NCBI GenBank assembly: GCA_010093605.1
Contig: MU004191.1
Coordinates: 365,832 to 429,831 of the forward strand
Direction: 5' to 3'
Length of the DNA: 64,000 bases
Source of the DNA: Lophium mytilinum
Lineage: Eukaryota > Ascomycota > Dothideomycetes > Mytilinidiales > Mytilinidiaceae
The notes under the pieces: generated by a model
Databases searched by the model: none
What the model saw: the letters and a program-made list of their open reading frames with translations, nothing else
What the model was told of the DNA's origin: nothing
In this document: in pieces, positions 35,007 to 47,417 of the stretch
Layout: each line of letters begins with the position of its first letter
Position numbering within the stretch: position 1 is the stretch's first letter
Program-made: the position numbers and the translations under genes

Positions 35007-36074
35007 CGCTCTTTGACGTATCCCGTGACCGAATATGAAGTTGAGTAATGGGGAAAACCAGCGAGATCTCAGCGGTACGCAGAAGAATATCAAAGAACGG
35101 TAATCTCAAGAGGCAACGGATATGTGGGGGGGATGCGAGCGTCTTGATGCGTAGGGCGTGCGGAGCGGTCTGGTCTGGTGGCTCGCGGGCTGTCAAATGT
35201 AAGAATGCGATGCCTCCCCGCGTCGCCCGACAAATTGGAATTGATCCCTGAATATCCAGGCTTGGTAAGCTGGCGGCACACGCAGGGCTGAGTCACTAGG
35301 CCAAGCTTGTGTATGAATGCCTAAAGCAGGTCGTAGTCGTTGGCCTCAAGATGCCTCTCTGCACCTAACATCACTGTTAGAGCCACCGGAAGCTTGAAAC
35401 GTGGACAGTGCGGGTCAAAATGTACTTGTAGATGGTCGTAGACGCTCAGTCACGCATGGAGCAGAAGCCGGAGATTGTGCTATCGGCCATCTCTCAGCGG
35501 GCGAGGAGGAGGTCGTGAGTTTTGATGATTACTGAACCCTCGGTTCATGCGTTTACGGGCGCTTTGTACCAGCCCCGCTTGGCATCAGGCAGACTGGTTG
35601 GCTGTGCGGCCATCTACATTAGGTATGGCGCTGTGCCACTTGCCGCTGTTGCATGGCCGTGAATAGTGACGTTCGGTGAGCTGACCTATACCTGGGTATT
35701 TTTGTAGGGAAAGCGACTGCTGACGCGCCGTATGTTGGGCATACGGACGTAAGATAGGCATTTATATGGCAACGCTTGCGGCAACTTGTCCCTGCACCCT
35801 GTTCTCTGCATTAACGATGCCGCAATACGGCAACGGGCATTCAGCGGAGCCCTTCGCACCAGCCTTTGAAGAGAGACAATGGTATGTGGCGCACGCGGAC
35901 TGAGAGCTGATAGGCCCCTGAACGAAGGCGCAAACATCTACTCGAGCCCCTTCAATGCTGATAGTTTTGTCATGACGCTAGACGGGCGTACGACAAGCCC
36001 TGTACAGCTTGGAAGCTAGACAATACAGCTAGATTATCTATTATCGTATCTGATCAATCATGTATACAACTATT
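35007..36074. other. intergenic, nothing recognised
   Basis: Between the bZIP start (minus) and the GWT1 stop (minus). No supported gene. Confidence 0.5.
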
Positions 36075-37598
36075 CTACAGCTTGATTGAGATTCCTCGAT
36101 GATCTAACACTAGAGCCAGTCCGCAGACACCAGATATGTAGGCCACCAGTATGCCCATTGACGCCAGAGGCTTCACGTGAAGAGTCGGAACAGTCATGTT
36201 GACTAGCCCAGTCAGTAGATTGGCCAACAAGAACAGAGCGAGTCCGTTCCGATTGAACGCAGAGAGGATTCGACTCGTAGCCTCTTTGCCTTTTTGGCTT
36301 TCCAGTGGATCGTCCGCCTTTTGCAAGTTGGGGAAGCAAAGCGTCTCAACTGCGCAGAAGAGGGCGAGCTGGCCGCAATTGAAGGCCGTAACCCAGAGAA
36401 AATACGGGAGGTTCGCCAACCGGCGCGAAACGGCGAGGCCCATGCCGTAGAAGTTGGTCGAGAAGACGAATAGACATGTCCAAAGAAGTGTCCAGGCCAC
36501 AAGACGAGCCAATGTGGACTTCTTCAGAATATCTCGCGTCGAGGCTCCCTTTTCAACGGGTTGCTGGCGGGGAAGAACATACATTCCAGCAGCCTGTCCG
36601 GCTAGAAAGATTGCAAGGTATCCAAAGAAGGAGAATATTCCCTCTCTGTTTTTGGAGAGCAGATCAGTGCGCGGAGCTGTCAAAACGAAAGCTTTCAACG
36701 TAGTGAGATCGAGAGCCGCCTCGTAAGCAAAACCTAATATGCACGAGAGTAGTGCGTACGATGGAATGAGTCTAAACAGCGAGTGGAAGATAGCGACGAA
36801 AGGAGGAAGGAACCCGAGAGTAAAGAAGAAGTTCCAGTGCACCCCGTACTCCGTAACATGTTCGGCATAGTCCAGGCCCTTGACGCTGTAGAGGCGAATG
36901 AATCCTAGCACTAGGAGTGGTAACGAATGCCTGAGAGAGGCTACCAGTCTTTTTAGCAGCGGTGTTGACCTTTGGTTCATCTGATCTCTCAGGATCGACC
37001 GAGCTGACACGACTCCCGAAGAAAACACAAAGGAGCCAACTCCCATATCCATGAGCGATGTACCCCAGTTTTCGACTTTTGCAAAGCGCCGCGGGAATAT
37101 GTGAAAGTCCACCGCAAGTATAGCAATGCAAGTGACGACCAGCATACTGCCTCGGTAATTCGTAACGAAAGGCTTTATAGGAAAGGGTTCTGGGGCTTGT
37201 TCCGAATGTTCAAGCCGCCTCGATGGTCGCGGTTTAGCCTGCTTAGCTGTAGGTCGATATATGAGATATAACGAGGCAGCAGGAAGAATGATGAGGAGGT
37301 TCAGTAGCAAGGGCGCCGAAGAATATATGGTGGTTGCACAGAGGATAGCTGCACAGTTCAGGAGGAAGTCGATCAGGATTGCCGGTGTATTGTAAGGAGT
37401 GAATAGGCGTAACCGCGACTGGAGAACTGACCACAGCAAGACGGTAGACTAATGAGAACATGGTCAGCTAGGTCTACCAGCATTCTGGGAGACAAGCTTT
37501 ACTGGAGCAACGAGAGTAACATAGTTGATTTCCCCGACGGTGCCTCCGGTCAGGCCGGAGACGAAGGCCTCCTTCATCGCCTTGTAACTGTTCGCCAT
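36075..37598 (-). CDS. GWT1: GPI-anchor inositol acyltransferase Gwt1
   Basis: Minus-strand exons 37598-37503 and 37448-36075 give 489 residues, the normal length. The 54-nt intron follows the 32-codon first exon (NYVTLVAP-STVLLWSVLQ). Gwt1 transfers palmitate from acyl-CoA to the inositol of glucosaminyl-phosphatidylinositol in the ER, an early step of GPI-anchor synthesis, so cell-wall mannoproteins depend on it. The start MANSYKAMKEAFVSGLTGGT, the FVTNYRGSMLVVTCIAILAVDF and ENWGTSLMDMGVGSFVF blocks, and about a dozen hydrophobic segments are characteristic. It is the known target of isoxazolyl and aminopyridine antifungals of the gepinacin/manogepix type. It shares a 254-bp upstream region with a J-domain membrane protein. 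Confidence 0.95.
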
Positions 37599-37852
37599 CG
37601 CGCTCAAGACTCTAAGCGAGTGCAGCTCTTACTCCAGCACTGTTTGAAGACCGACATACGTTGAGCAGTGCGCAGGTGGTGACGGAGACGAATAAAAACG
37701 TGAGGGCGGCGCGGAAAATCTACAGCTAAATATAAACGCGCAGGCACGGGCATGCGCGATCCAGACACGTCAACTACAACATAACTTGACAGGGCACAAA
37801 GAGATCATTCACAGCAAATGTCTCCTCTTCCTCCGGGACATCCGAATACAAG
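37599..37852. promoter_or_regulatory. short shared upstream region of GWT1 and the J-protein gene
   Basis: Only 254 bp separate the two divergent ATGs, so the promoters must overlap. I see no single obvious element. Confidence 0.55.
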
Positions 37853-39099
37853 ATGGCTTTTGACGGCATCCTCTCCCTGCTAATATGGCAATTCTTCATT
37901 CCCCGCGTATGTGAGCCGCTCTCAACTACTCTGCCCCCGCTGACGGTTGTCTGTAGTTCGTCGTGGGGTTTGTACAGAGCACACTGTACTCCATCTTCAT
38001 CCGCGCAGGAGACCCAAAACCTGCCGTTGGCTCCGCTAAGTTCGTCAAGCATCGAAAACAGATCCTCATGACCCTATATACGGCCTACTTCTTGTTCAGC
38101 CTCTACGAGATCACCCATGATATTGAGTCGGCTGGCAACCTCTACAAGGACCTTGGGGTACCTCTGGATGTCGACGACCGCAAGCTGCAGTCTCGGTTCA
38201 GAAGACTGTATGGCTAGTCCCTATCATTAGCATAACACAGGTGCTGACTGCCTTACAGGACTATTCAGTACCATCCGGACAAGATCAATTCCTCCGCGGA
38301 TCGTGACGCTGCGAATTCATACTACGTGCATCTTCTAGAAGCGCGCGATACCATCGTTGATAGTGTAAAGCGCTTCGCGTATGACCGTTTTGGACCGGGT
38401 GTTTTGCAATGCGGCAAGAAATGCCTTACTACTCGCGACTATGTAGAACACTCGCTCCAAGGCACATTGCTTCAGTACGTAGCAATCATAGTCGGCTTGG
38501 CTGGAGCTAATGCCCTGGGGTACTTCAATGAAGGGGCATATGTAAGTTGTTATTCCGTCAAGCTTGAGCAGGTCGACTAACTACCTGGAAAATAGTGGCG
38601 ATATCTTGCCGTATTAGCACTCATGACCATGGAAACCCGCATAGCACTTCGTCCAGATCATCCCCCAGCACTGGTCAAGATCTTCAACCCTCTCCTTACG
38701 ACTTTCAGCCAGCATGCTCCGTACCTCCCCTTTCAGATCGTCACGCTGTTACGGAGAGGTACCTATACACTGGCAATATACCTTCAACTGCTGATTCCTC
38801 TGTACCGGATACAACCTCAACAAACAAACGCTGAAGGGGAGGAAGAGGCTATACACAAGCAGCTGGATAGACTTACCCAGCTAGCGAAGGATGCGCAGGT
38901 GGACGCATCAAGACTACTAGAGCTGGAAGTCATCCCATTTAAGGCTGACGATCGGCTCAGAGGCGATGTAAAGAACGCTCTCAAGGGATACCTAGTGAAC
39001 AACATGATCCATGGCAAACCGGAAGTGCGTAACGCTATGGGGATGTCATTGGCGAAACGGCGTGCTGGGGCTCCTGCTGGGGCAAGGGGAACTAAATGA
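37853..39099 (+). CDS. multi-pass membrane J-domain protein
   Basis: Exons 37853-37906, 37957-38207, 38259-38541 and 38596-39099 give 363 residues. The third exon completes the J domain: the diagnostic HPD falls at residues 107-109 (RRLTIQYHPDK), with helix III and IV continuing to FAYDRFGPG. Hydrophobic segments lie at the N-terminus, at about 51-66 before the J domain, at about 171-190 after it, and further C-terminally. The C-terminal 90 residues are charged (GEEEAIHKQLDRLTQLAKDAQVDASRL). The J domain stimulates an Hsp70; a membrane-embedded example most likely serves the ER. I recall Pezizomycotina orthologues annotated only as DnaJ-domain membrane proteins. It is divergent from GWT1 and in tandem with the coilin-like gene 250 bp downstream. 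Confidence 0.85.
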
Positions 39100-39349
39100 T
39101 TGCGAGATACCCAGACCACTTTAGAAGCAACATTCATTTAGACAGTCCTCAATACTTGCAACAGTAATAACATTCCATTTGATTTGTGAAATGTAAAGTG
39201 AAATTTAAGGTGAATAGCAGCTGCAGACTTCCCATTGGCTGGCATTCATGAGGCCCGTGCGAAGAATCGCGAACTTCTGAGATGATCGCTAAAGTCGACG
39301 CATCTCCCTCCATGCTACACCAAGCTCACCCAGAACTACTTGCTGCACG

Positions 39350-42020
39350 ATGAGGCTCCGTCTCTCGGTACAGCGGAATGCGCTGCCTCCGACGGATATC
39401 CTTTGGACAGTCTCGGACGACCAGGTCTCCCAGAAGGCCTTCACTATTGCGCGACTGCTCGACGACATCAATCGGATCGTCCCACTAGAGTCAGAGACCT
39501 GGGGCTTAGAGGATTATGTGGTGACAGTCGGCGGATATGAGTGTCTTCACTTTGCGCAAGTGGGCCACGTATTGAAGGACGAGGACAGGATCTGGTCCGT
39601 TCAGCTAATTCTATACCATAGTATGTTCCTCATTGCTAACAGCTACTAGCATTCGATCACTACAGACACCCGAAGTCAGGGCTCGCACATTGACCGGCCG
39701 GTATCAGATCTCAGAAGGTGGCCAGCATCTCGTAGACGGCATTCCTTTTGGCCGGCCCCATTTGAGGGATCCGAATCGTCCACCAGTCCGCATACCACCT
39801 CGTAAACGGCGCAAGATTACGGAAGAAGAGGAGGTCGCTGTGGATGGATACTTGGTCGATGATGAGGAAGCACAACCAAACGGACTGATACCTCAACACT
39901 GGAAGCTTGCGCTGGACGCCCGGGAGGACGACGAGGACGAAGAAGACGGGGATTATGCTTCCGACCCAGCTGCTGCAAAGTTGAAGAGCACGATACCCGC
40001 CAAACGACAGAAGAGTGTGCGCTTTGATTCTCTGCCTATATCACAGGAGTTGGTTGCGCTTCCCTCTGAGGATGAAGACGATTCAGAAGAGGAGGACTAC
40101 AACCCGGACCAAGACATGGATACATCGGAGGCGTCAGAGGAGGACTCGGAAATCAGTGACTCAAGTGCGGGCGAAAGCGACTCCGATGATTCATCTTCTG
40201 CATCATCGTCCTCGTCATCGTCTGACTCGGAGTCTTCGTCTTCTGATGATGAGGAAAGCGATAATTCTCTCCCCGAAGAATTGCCCTCCAAATTACCGCC
40301 GAAGAAGCCTTTCAAGGATGACATTACGAGCACAGGACATGTCGCTATCGAGACCCAACAGAACAAACCATTCGGCACAGGGAAAGCTTCGACACGGGAA
40401 AGAAATAAGAGGAAACGCGATAGCAAAAGGGCTAATCTCCTAAAGCACTATGGCATCCTGGCTAAGGATGCGACAAGGGATGATTTGAAAAAACTCAAGG
40501 AGACAATGACGGAGGAAGAGTTAAAAGAGAAAGCCATCTCTGCAAAGCTTGCTAATCCTAATTTGGCTGGGATGCCTGTTCAAACTTCAACTCACAACAA
40601 AGATAGAAAGCGCCAAGCTCAGTCACACCTCAATCCCGCGAAACCCAACGCCAACGAAAAGGAGAGTATCAAGCTACGTGCCAAGAAGTTGCTTAAAGCG
40701 ATCGAAGATGGCGGCATAGATGTCACGCTCGAACGGCCGACGTATCATCGCAACTCAAAGAAGGACACACAGCCCGAGCCAGCTGTAGACGCTAAGGGAG
40801 ACATCCAAGCAATATCTGGTCACGACGATGTCTATACTAGTAGTGGAGACAGTGCTTCTAAGGAGACGAGAAATGGTGAAAACAATTCCACGGAAATCGA
40901 AACCCCAGAGCAACCAGCCGCTAAACGTGCACGATTGGATCTCGCCGGATCTCGTCGCTTGCTTTTCGGGTCTCTTGGCGTTCGAACTCCTAAGTCGAAG
41001 GAAGACGAAGAGAAGCTGCGGATTCGACTGGCGGCCAAAGCGGAATCTTCTGGAAAAGCCAAACTGAATGTCGAACCCGAGGAAAATGAAGATCCAAGCG
41101 ACCCAGAGGATGTCGACGCCTGGAAGGAGAGAATTAATTTGACGGCTTTTGAGTGCTGGTACGAAAACGTTGCATTGAGTACTCCACCTTTTCCATTTGT
41201 TCAACGATGGGACCCGCAGCAGAAGATCAAGAATGGTCGCAATGCTTCAAAGGGAAAGAAGCGGAAGAGAGCAAATGCTCAATATTATGACGTTGGGGAG
41301 AAAATGTACGGGGAATTCCGTCATGGTGGAGACCAGGGCGAGGAATCAAGCACCGTGCAGCTGAACTACGATCACGAAGAAGACCAAGGATATGAGGAGG
41401 ACAAAGCCCTCGAGACTCAGCTGCAGCAGGATATGGAAGGCGCTGCCAGCCGTGATGACTTACCGATCCCTCCTGCCGACTTATCTACATTACCCGACCT
41501 ATTTTATGAAGACATCAAAAAGGACGCCATCATTGTCTTCAAGGAACTTGTCGTTAGTCATGAAACTGGATGGAAACCCACCATACTTCCTCATCGCACT
41601 GCAATCGTCGTCGATATCGAACCTGATCAACGAAGAATCTTCTTGAAGCTAGCGCAGCGAGATCAGTCTCAGCGGACGATCAACTATGATGCTAACGGCA
41701 ACCGCATATACGAGCAGTTCGAGATGGCGCAATCGGATAGTGAAGGCGACAGCGAGGACGCAGATTGGCTCTCCCTTACGTTTGAGGAGCTTTTGGAGGC
41801 GAAGCTCTTGCAACAGCCTTCCGAGGAGATCAATGCTTCGGAAACCGGATTTGAAGGAGAGAAGGCCAATGACGAGGTGCATATGGAGGGCGCGAATACA
41901 ATTCCCCCAACCTCTTCCCCGGAACCCCACTTGTCACCTGGACAGCATTTACACATGCTGCTAGAGAGCAGTGGCAGCAGTGCCGTTACCGTGGGCAAGG
42001 ATCAGGACGGATCGACATAG
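39350..42020 (+). CDS. large nuclear protein with coilin-like N- and C-terminal domains
   Basis: Exons 39350-39594 and 39650-42020 give 871 residues. The 55-nt intron uses an unusual GTCCGT donor with a clear GCTAAC branch; it is the only placement that restores EDRICIRSLQTPEVR. Residues 1 to about 95 (MRLRLSVQRNALP..ILW..., then a WGLEDYVVTVGGYE hairpin and LKDEDRI) resemble the ubiquitin-like self-association domain of coilin. A long acidic Ser/Asp/Glu-rich stretch (about 150-240) and basic KRKR patches follow. The C-terminal domain (about 690-800; LPDLFYEDIKKDAIIVFKEL to LSLTFEELLEAKLL) resembles coilin's Tudor-like domain by eye. Coilin scaffolds Cajal bodies. The family is conserved in Pezizomycotina as an uncharacterised nuclear protein; the coilin link is my inference. 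Confidence 0.7.
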
Positions 42021-42762
42021 GGCGAATCATTCCAGGTTACCCTAGTCCATGCATGCATCAATACGTCTGTCTATACTTTCTTCTTGCCGGTAAGGATGCC
42101 TCACAGCGTTTCCGAGGCTAAGCACAAAATGAAGGTTCCGAACATTTGTAAATAGCAAAATCTCTTCAGTCTGAACTTTCTACCACTCATGTAGAAAGAT
42201 AATACAGCCTCCTGAAAATACATTCAAGCGTCTCGAAGAGTGACAGAAAGATCAGTCAAACGCGGACAAAGCCCAGTGTTACAATATAGTCCGGTGTGCT
42301 ATGGCAGTCTTGGTCGGCAATTACTCTCGTAAAATCATAACAGGAAATGTCGCACCTGTATAAAGTTTTCCGGATGACTGTTGCCGTTGGGCCTCTCTTT
42401 CCAGGGACTAAACAGGCAATAGACCTGTCAGCAGGATTAACTGTGAGTGGCCACACCGGGCTAACGACGGCAATTGAAGCAGCGCAACAACTGCCGAGAG
42501 GTGGAGGGGTCTCGACGACGTCCCACAAAGGCGCCGGTCCTACGACTCTCATGATGTGCCGTACAACAAATTCTGCTCGTGGCATTCAGCCCCCAACTGG
42601 GGAGGGGCGTCTGTATAAGACGCAATGCTCTCCCGAGAAATTCTGGGCGTGTTCGCCAGGCCACATCCAACCACATCAACCTCAACTTTACTTCGCACGT
42701 GATATCGAAACACCAACACCTCTCTCCACGTCGTTGATATTTGCACAGCAGGCTCGGACGAC
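42021..42762. other. intergenic, nothing recognised
   Basis: Upstream region of the MetE-like gene. A frame at 42347-42802 overlaps the true start out of frame and is not credible. Confidence 0.5.
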
Positions 42763-43890
42763 ATGGTTCTCCCCACCGGTGTATACCGAGCCGACCATGT
42801 AGGATCCTTCCTGCGGCCATCCGCGCTCCTCTCTGTGCGCGAGAAGGTCGCGACCAAGCAACTCCCCCCCTCAGACCTCCACGCCCTCGAAGACCGCTGC
42901 ATCGCAGACGTAGTAAAGAAGCAGCTCGCAGCCGGCCTCCGCTCCATCACCGACGGCGAGTTCCGCCGCGCCTACTTCCACCTCGACTTCCTCCAGCACT
43001 TCTCCGGCATCTCCATCCAAGGGCAAACCGGCACGATCCGCCCCCACGGCTTCTCCCCCCCCGTGCTCGCCGTCACCGGCAAGCTCGGCCACCCTTCCAC
43101 CCCGATCCAAGTCGCCGACTTCAAGTTCCTCGAAAAGCACATCGGCGCCGCCGCCGCCTCGTCCAAAGTCTGCATCCCCTCGCCCACAATGGTGCACTTC
43201 CGCGGCGGGCGCGCCAGCATCGACATCAAGGCCTACCCGGACCTGGACCCGTTCTTCGCGGACCTCGCGAAGGTGTACCAGGACGAGCTGGCGGCGCTGT
43301 ATGCCGCCGGCTGCCGCTTCGTGCAGCTCGACGACACGAACCTCGCGTACCTGTGCGACCCGGAGATGCGGAAGGCGGCCGCGGAGCGTAACGAGGATTT
43401 GGAGGCGCTGCCGCGGCGGTACGCGGAGCTGATTAATGCGGCGATTGGCGCGCGGCCAAGGGATATGAAGGTCGGGATCCATTTGTGCCGCGGGAATTAT
43501 CGCTCGAAGTGGTTTGCGTCCGGGGGGTATGAGCCCGTGGCCGAGGTGCTGTTTAAGGAGCTGGATGTGGATGCGTATTTTCTCGAGTATGACGATGCGA
43601 GGAGTGGGGATTTTGAGCCGCTGAGGCATTTGCCCGAGCATAAGGTGGTCGTGTTGGGGTTGATGAGTAGTAAGAAGAATACGCTGGATGATAAGGCGGA
43701 GATTATCGAGCGGTTGGGACAGGCGGCGGCGAAGTGTAAGGGGGGCTTGGATCAGCTTTGTTTGAGTCACCAGTGTGGGTTTAGCTCGACGGCGGAGGGG
43801 AATGAGTTGACGGAGGAGGAGCAGTGGGCGAAGGTGAGGCTGGAGGTGGAGATTGCGAAGGAGGTGTGGGGAGACGATATTTCGAAGTGA
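42763..43890 (+). CDS. MetE C-terminal-domain-like methyltransferase (UROD/MetE superfamily)
   Basis: An intronless gene of 375 residues. It is a single (beta/alpha)8 barrel of the cobalamin-independent methionine synthase catalytic type, half the length of the full enzyme and like bacterial YxjG/YxjH-type proteins. The zinc-ligand pattern is complete: His and Cys in IHLCRGN, Glu in LEYDDARSGD, and Cys in LSHQCGFSS. The start GVYRADHVGSFLRP and VQLDDTN are typical. Full-length MetE needs an N-terminal domain to hold methyltetrahydropteroyl-triglutamate, so this protein may use another methyl donor. It is annotated in fungi as a MetE-like or UROD/MetE protein with unknown substrate. Codon use is strongly G/C-ending in the first two-thirds. 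Confidence 0.88.
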   Translation: MVLPTGVYRADHVGSFLRPSALLSVREKVATKQLPPSDLHALEDRCIADVVKKQLAAGLRSITDGEFRRAYFHLDFLQHFSGISIQGQTGTIRPHGFSPPVLAVTGKLGHPSTPIQVADFKFLEKHIGAAAASSKVCIPSPTMVHFRGGRASIDIKAYPDLDPFFADLAKVYQDELAALYAAGCRFVQLDDTNLAYLCDPEMRKAAAERNEDLEALPRRYAELINAAIGARPRDMKVGIHLCRGNYRSKWFASGGYEPVAEVLFKELDVDAYFLEYDDARSGDFEPLRHLPEHKVVVLGLMSSKKNTLDDKAEIIERLGQAAAKCKGGLDQLCLSHQCGFSSTAEGNELTEEEQWAKVRLEVEIAKEVWGDDISK

Positions 43891-44055
43891 AGAAAGCTTG
43901 AGCGTTCAGAGCGTGGCATTTCTGGCATAAAATGAAGCACCTGCAAGCGATAGCATAGACACGTATTACGATAGTTTACGAATCTGGAACGTGGTCAATC
44001 GGAAGATACAGTAATGAGACGTCAGAGTCTCAACCGTGCCGCGTCCCCTATCTCG

Positions 44056-45949
44056 CTATAACGGCAGACCATTGGTGATTTCGCCGTAAGGAACTGGTTC
44101 ATAATCTCCAAAGCAAGCGTATGTGAAATTCACTAGCTTGATCTGCTTCCTCTGCACCTTCAAGAACGTCTCCATCTCGCACCAGCCATCGTCACGCTTT
44201 CCACACTCTTGCATACTCAAACCTAGCGGGACTGTTCGCTGGTTGAGAACGAAGTGGACATAATTCGTGGGCGGGCCTGGAAGATATACTGCCTTAGCTG
44301 AACGATTAGCGTCGACAGGCTGCGGCGTCCTGATAATCTCGATGTCTAATCTCGCAGCGAACGGGGTGACGTGGCTCACAATTAGCTCCCGCTCGACTAT
44401 ATGGGTCGGCGGTAACGTCTTGTTGAATTGGGTCAAGCCGAACGCGGTCATGATACCTAGAATGTTTGTGTCGTGAGAGAAATCAAAATTCAATGTCTGG
44501 TATATCGGGAAGGTGAGAGTGTTGTTGTCCAGAGTGACGTTCACGTTGTCCGTTGGGGAGTTTATTGTATGGTGCGTCATACGGGCTAAAACTTCTTGGA
44601 CGTATCCTGGAGTGGAAATTCAGTGAGTCGTAATGCTGGGAGAGTACATGAAGATGGGACAAGCAGCGTACCTATTTCGTTGGCCCTGCCAGTAGGCGAC
44701 TGGAAGCCAAACCAGCCCGCGAACTTGATGTCAACGCTGTATTCAAAGCCTTGCCATTCCTCGAAGGTGAATAGTCCGCACCACCGAGAGTAGCCCAAAG
44801 CGACGGTCTCGTATGGGCAAAGCTGCTGCGCGGCGTCTGGGTTCATGTGAGATCATGAAGAGAATAGGTCGAGGTAGTCTATGTGCTTACATGTATCATG
44901 TACTGACCAGGACAGGCCTCCGCTTAGCATCTCCTGGAAACGCTTCGTAGCATCTTCGAGGTACGTAGCTATCCACACTTGCGGTGCTATGGAGAGTCAG
45001 CACATGTAGAACACCAGACTTATCAATGGCTTAATTCGCACCGTTGTAACCACCCTTTGGAACCCCTAAGTTTGCGTTCGGACAGTCATAGTCGCCAATC
45101 AGGGTATTGTTGTAGCCAGGTTCCTCGATGATGACTTCCAATCTTGCTTTACTTGGCCAATCTAGCCCAAAGAAGCCGGCCATGAAGTACTCTGCGGACT
45201 CGAGCATGCGGTTCTCAGTCGTAGTGCGGGCTACTATCTTGCTTCCATTGTTCGGATATAGATGTCCGTACTGGTAGTAGTGAAGTGTCCCGGAGTTGAA
45301 TAGTTCTTGCTTTCCAATTGGAACAAGTGTTTCCTCCCCCAGGCCATACTTCCACGAGTTCAAAAACGAGAGGGGACCGGTCGCTTTGAACTTCCCAGTA
45401 GCGTCGTGAATCTTTTGCCCCAATCTTTCTGCGTCACTGCCAGCTGTCGGATAGCGACTCCCGTGTCGGGAAACCATATTGACCCAAGAGATGCTACTGC
45501 CAGGCGGGAGAGAGTACTCATTGACGCCAAATCCTCGCGGGTTTGGAAAGTACGGGCTCAGGCTCCCTAGGAGCTCGAAGATGTTCTTGCCGTGTTTGTT
45601 GCCCCGAATTGGGATCTGAGTCTCAAGAGGGCCATTTGGTACGTACGAGACACCGGGGAATGGTGCCGCATTCGTCTGTGCAAGCCGAGGGGAATCACCG
45701 GTTGCCGTAGGGCCTATGCAGTTAGTAAAGGTATTCTCGAGCCATGTCACTGCGGTTCCGCTTACCAGCAAACCATCCAAGGGTAGTGTCGAAGTAATCG
45801 GGGACCTTGGAGGATTCACTAATTGCTAGTGAAGCTTCGCGGACGTCAATGACGGCAGTCGTTGAGGAAGACGTCAAAATGACCACGAGAGCGATTTTGA
45901 GCAGCATGGAGAACGACGTCATGAAGTTTAAGATGCTAAGAATCGCCAT
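44056..45949 (-). CDS. secreted histidine acid phosphatase, phytase type
   Basis: Minus-strand exons 45949-45766, 45713-45042, 44986-44891, 44836-44672 and 44606-44056 give 555 residues; all four junctions fall after the first base of a codon. A hydrophobic N-terminal segment (about residues 9-33) is a signal peptide or anchor. The catalytic RHGSRYP is at 144-150 (His145 becomes phosphorylated) and the proton donor HD at 417-418 (NFDFSHDTN). Several NxS/T sites and paired cysteines fit a secreted enzyme. It releases phosphate from phytate or other phosphomonoesters outside the cell. I would not choose between 3-phytase and a broader acid phosphatase from sequence alone. Expression of such genes is usually induced by phosphate starvation, but I found no convincing Pho4-type CACGTG in the immediate promoter. 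Confidence 0.9.
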
Positions 45950-47153
45950 GTATTCTTTGAGGCTCGTTTGAGCCTGATGTCAATACATAAGGTCAAAGAT
46001 TCAAGAGGGGTGAGAGATAGAAACAAACACGGAAGTCAAGCCCGCAGCGTGCCTTCTACATCGCGGTTGCTAAAGATGGTGTAGCACCGCAGACCTCTAG
46101 ATAACGAGTAGCGCTGAAGTACAATACTAGTCCATAAGTCTGGGCACACGGACTTATCACCCGCTGTTCGCCTCCAATCTTGCTCACTTGACACCACTGA
46201 GAAGAGCAGCATAGCCACTTAGTAGGTAGTGAGTGAAGTAGCAGTCTAATTTTGCACTACCTAAAACTCGGCATTGCGCCCAGATACTTGAAACCTTATA
46301 GGAGTACCCCAAGCAGTAGTAAACGGATGTGCACACACTTCTAGCTCGGCATTGTAGCATTGCCCAATTATGATAGATGGCCATATGGATAATGAGCCAA
46401 AGACTAATATTGGAGTGATATAGCCTTTACATCACGTGATGGCCTCCGTGTTCGAGCGGTGTTGTGAATGTGGTCGCCTCCTGCAAAGTAGGGTATATAT
46501 ATGCTTTTACTTTGTCATCGTCGAAGTGAACCACTCAACACCCTGCACATTGTCAGTACTGGCGCGATGCGAGGAGGGGAATGAGTAAGTGACGGCCTCG
46601 CCAGAACTAAGTCTACCTCGCCCGTTCGAGGTTTCATTTTTGTACATTAAGATCTTGAGTTTGAATCACAGGGTCCTTATTCTTTTTCGCACTTTTATAG
46701 CAGGCTCTCTTCCTGACATTCACCTGTCTGCCGCATATGAAACTCTACCGCATAGGCTATTGGTTGAGAGAAACACTGACGTCGCCGAGAGAGCCCCTGT
46801 TGTGGTGGATTAAAGGGTTGACCGCGTCAGTAGCATCCTAGAAGGAAGCTTCAAGCTCGAGGAAATACGAAGGCCGCGTCGACCTCACAGACCGTTCAGG
46901 TGGGAGCAAAGCAGCGTTAGGTTTCCCTGTATTTTGATGCTGGTCCCGTGCAAAGCGTAGCGTACATTCTTTCGTTCATATTAGACGGATTTCAGAGACG
47001 AATTGCACGGCCGTAGGAGGGAATTCGCCACGCAAATCGGTGTGATGAGGCTTGAGCTACTGCAGGCCCCTGGCTAGGCCCTCATTCACAAATATTCATA
47101 AATTTCCAGCTAGTAGGGGGGCCCCTAGCTAGCGGAATACCTCTGCACGCCCG

Positions 47154-47173
47154 GAGACCTTATCTAAGGTCTC
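47154..47173. repeat. perfect inverted repeat
   Basis: GAGACCTTA and TAAGGTCTC are exact reverse complements separated by TC. It would form a nine-pair hairpin. Confidence 0.85.
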
Positions 47174-47417
47174 TGCTCAAGGCAGCTTGTGCAGGCCGGA
47201 TACGGTAACGCGCCGATAAGATGGGGCTACGGGCTCTATCACGGTAGATCTCCCGAACTTCCTCACGTTAGGGTAGCTTGTCTCGTGACTATCTAGGCAA
47301 CGCGTAGCTCTAAGAGGGCCTAAAAAGGGACCAGGGCTATAGAGGCAGCTTAGTAGAAGTATTTTACAACTCTATCTATCTACTTAGGGCACTTGGTATA
47401 GTATTAAAGATAAATAA

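Noticed and set aside
39595-39649. Splitting the coilin-like gene into two genes at 39649
   Set aside because: The two frames join through a 55-nt intron with a strong branch site, restoring a continuous conserved stretch.
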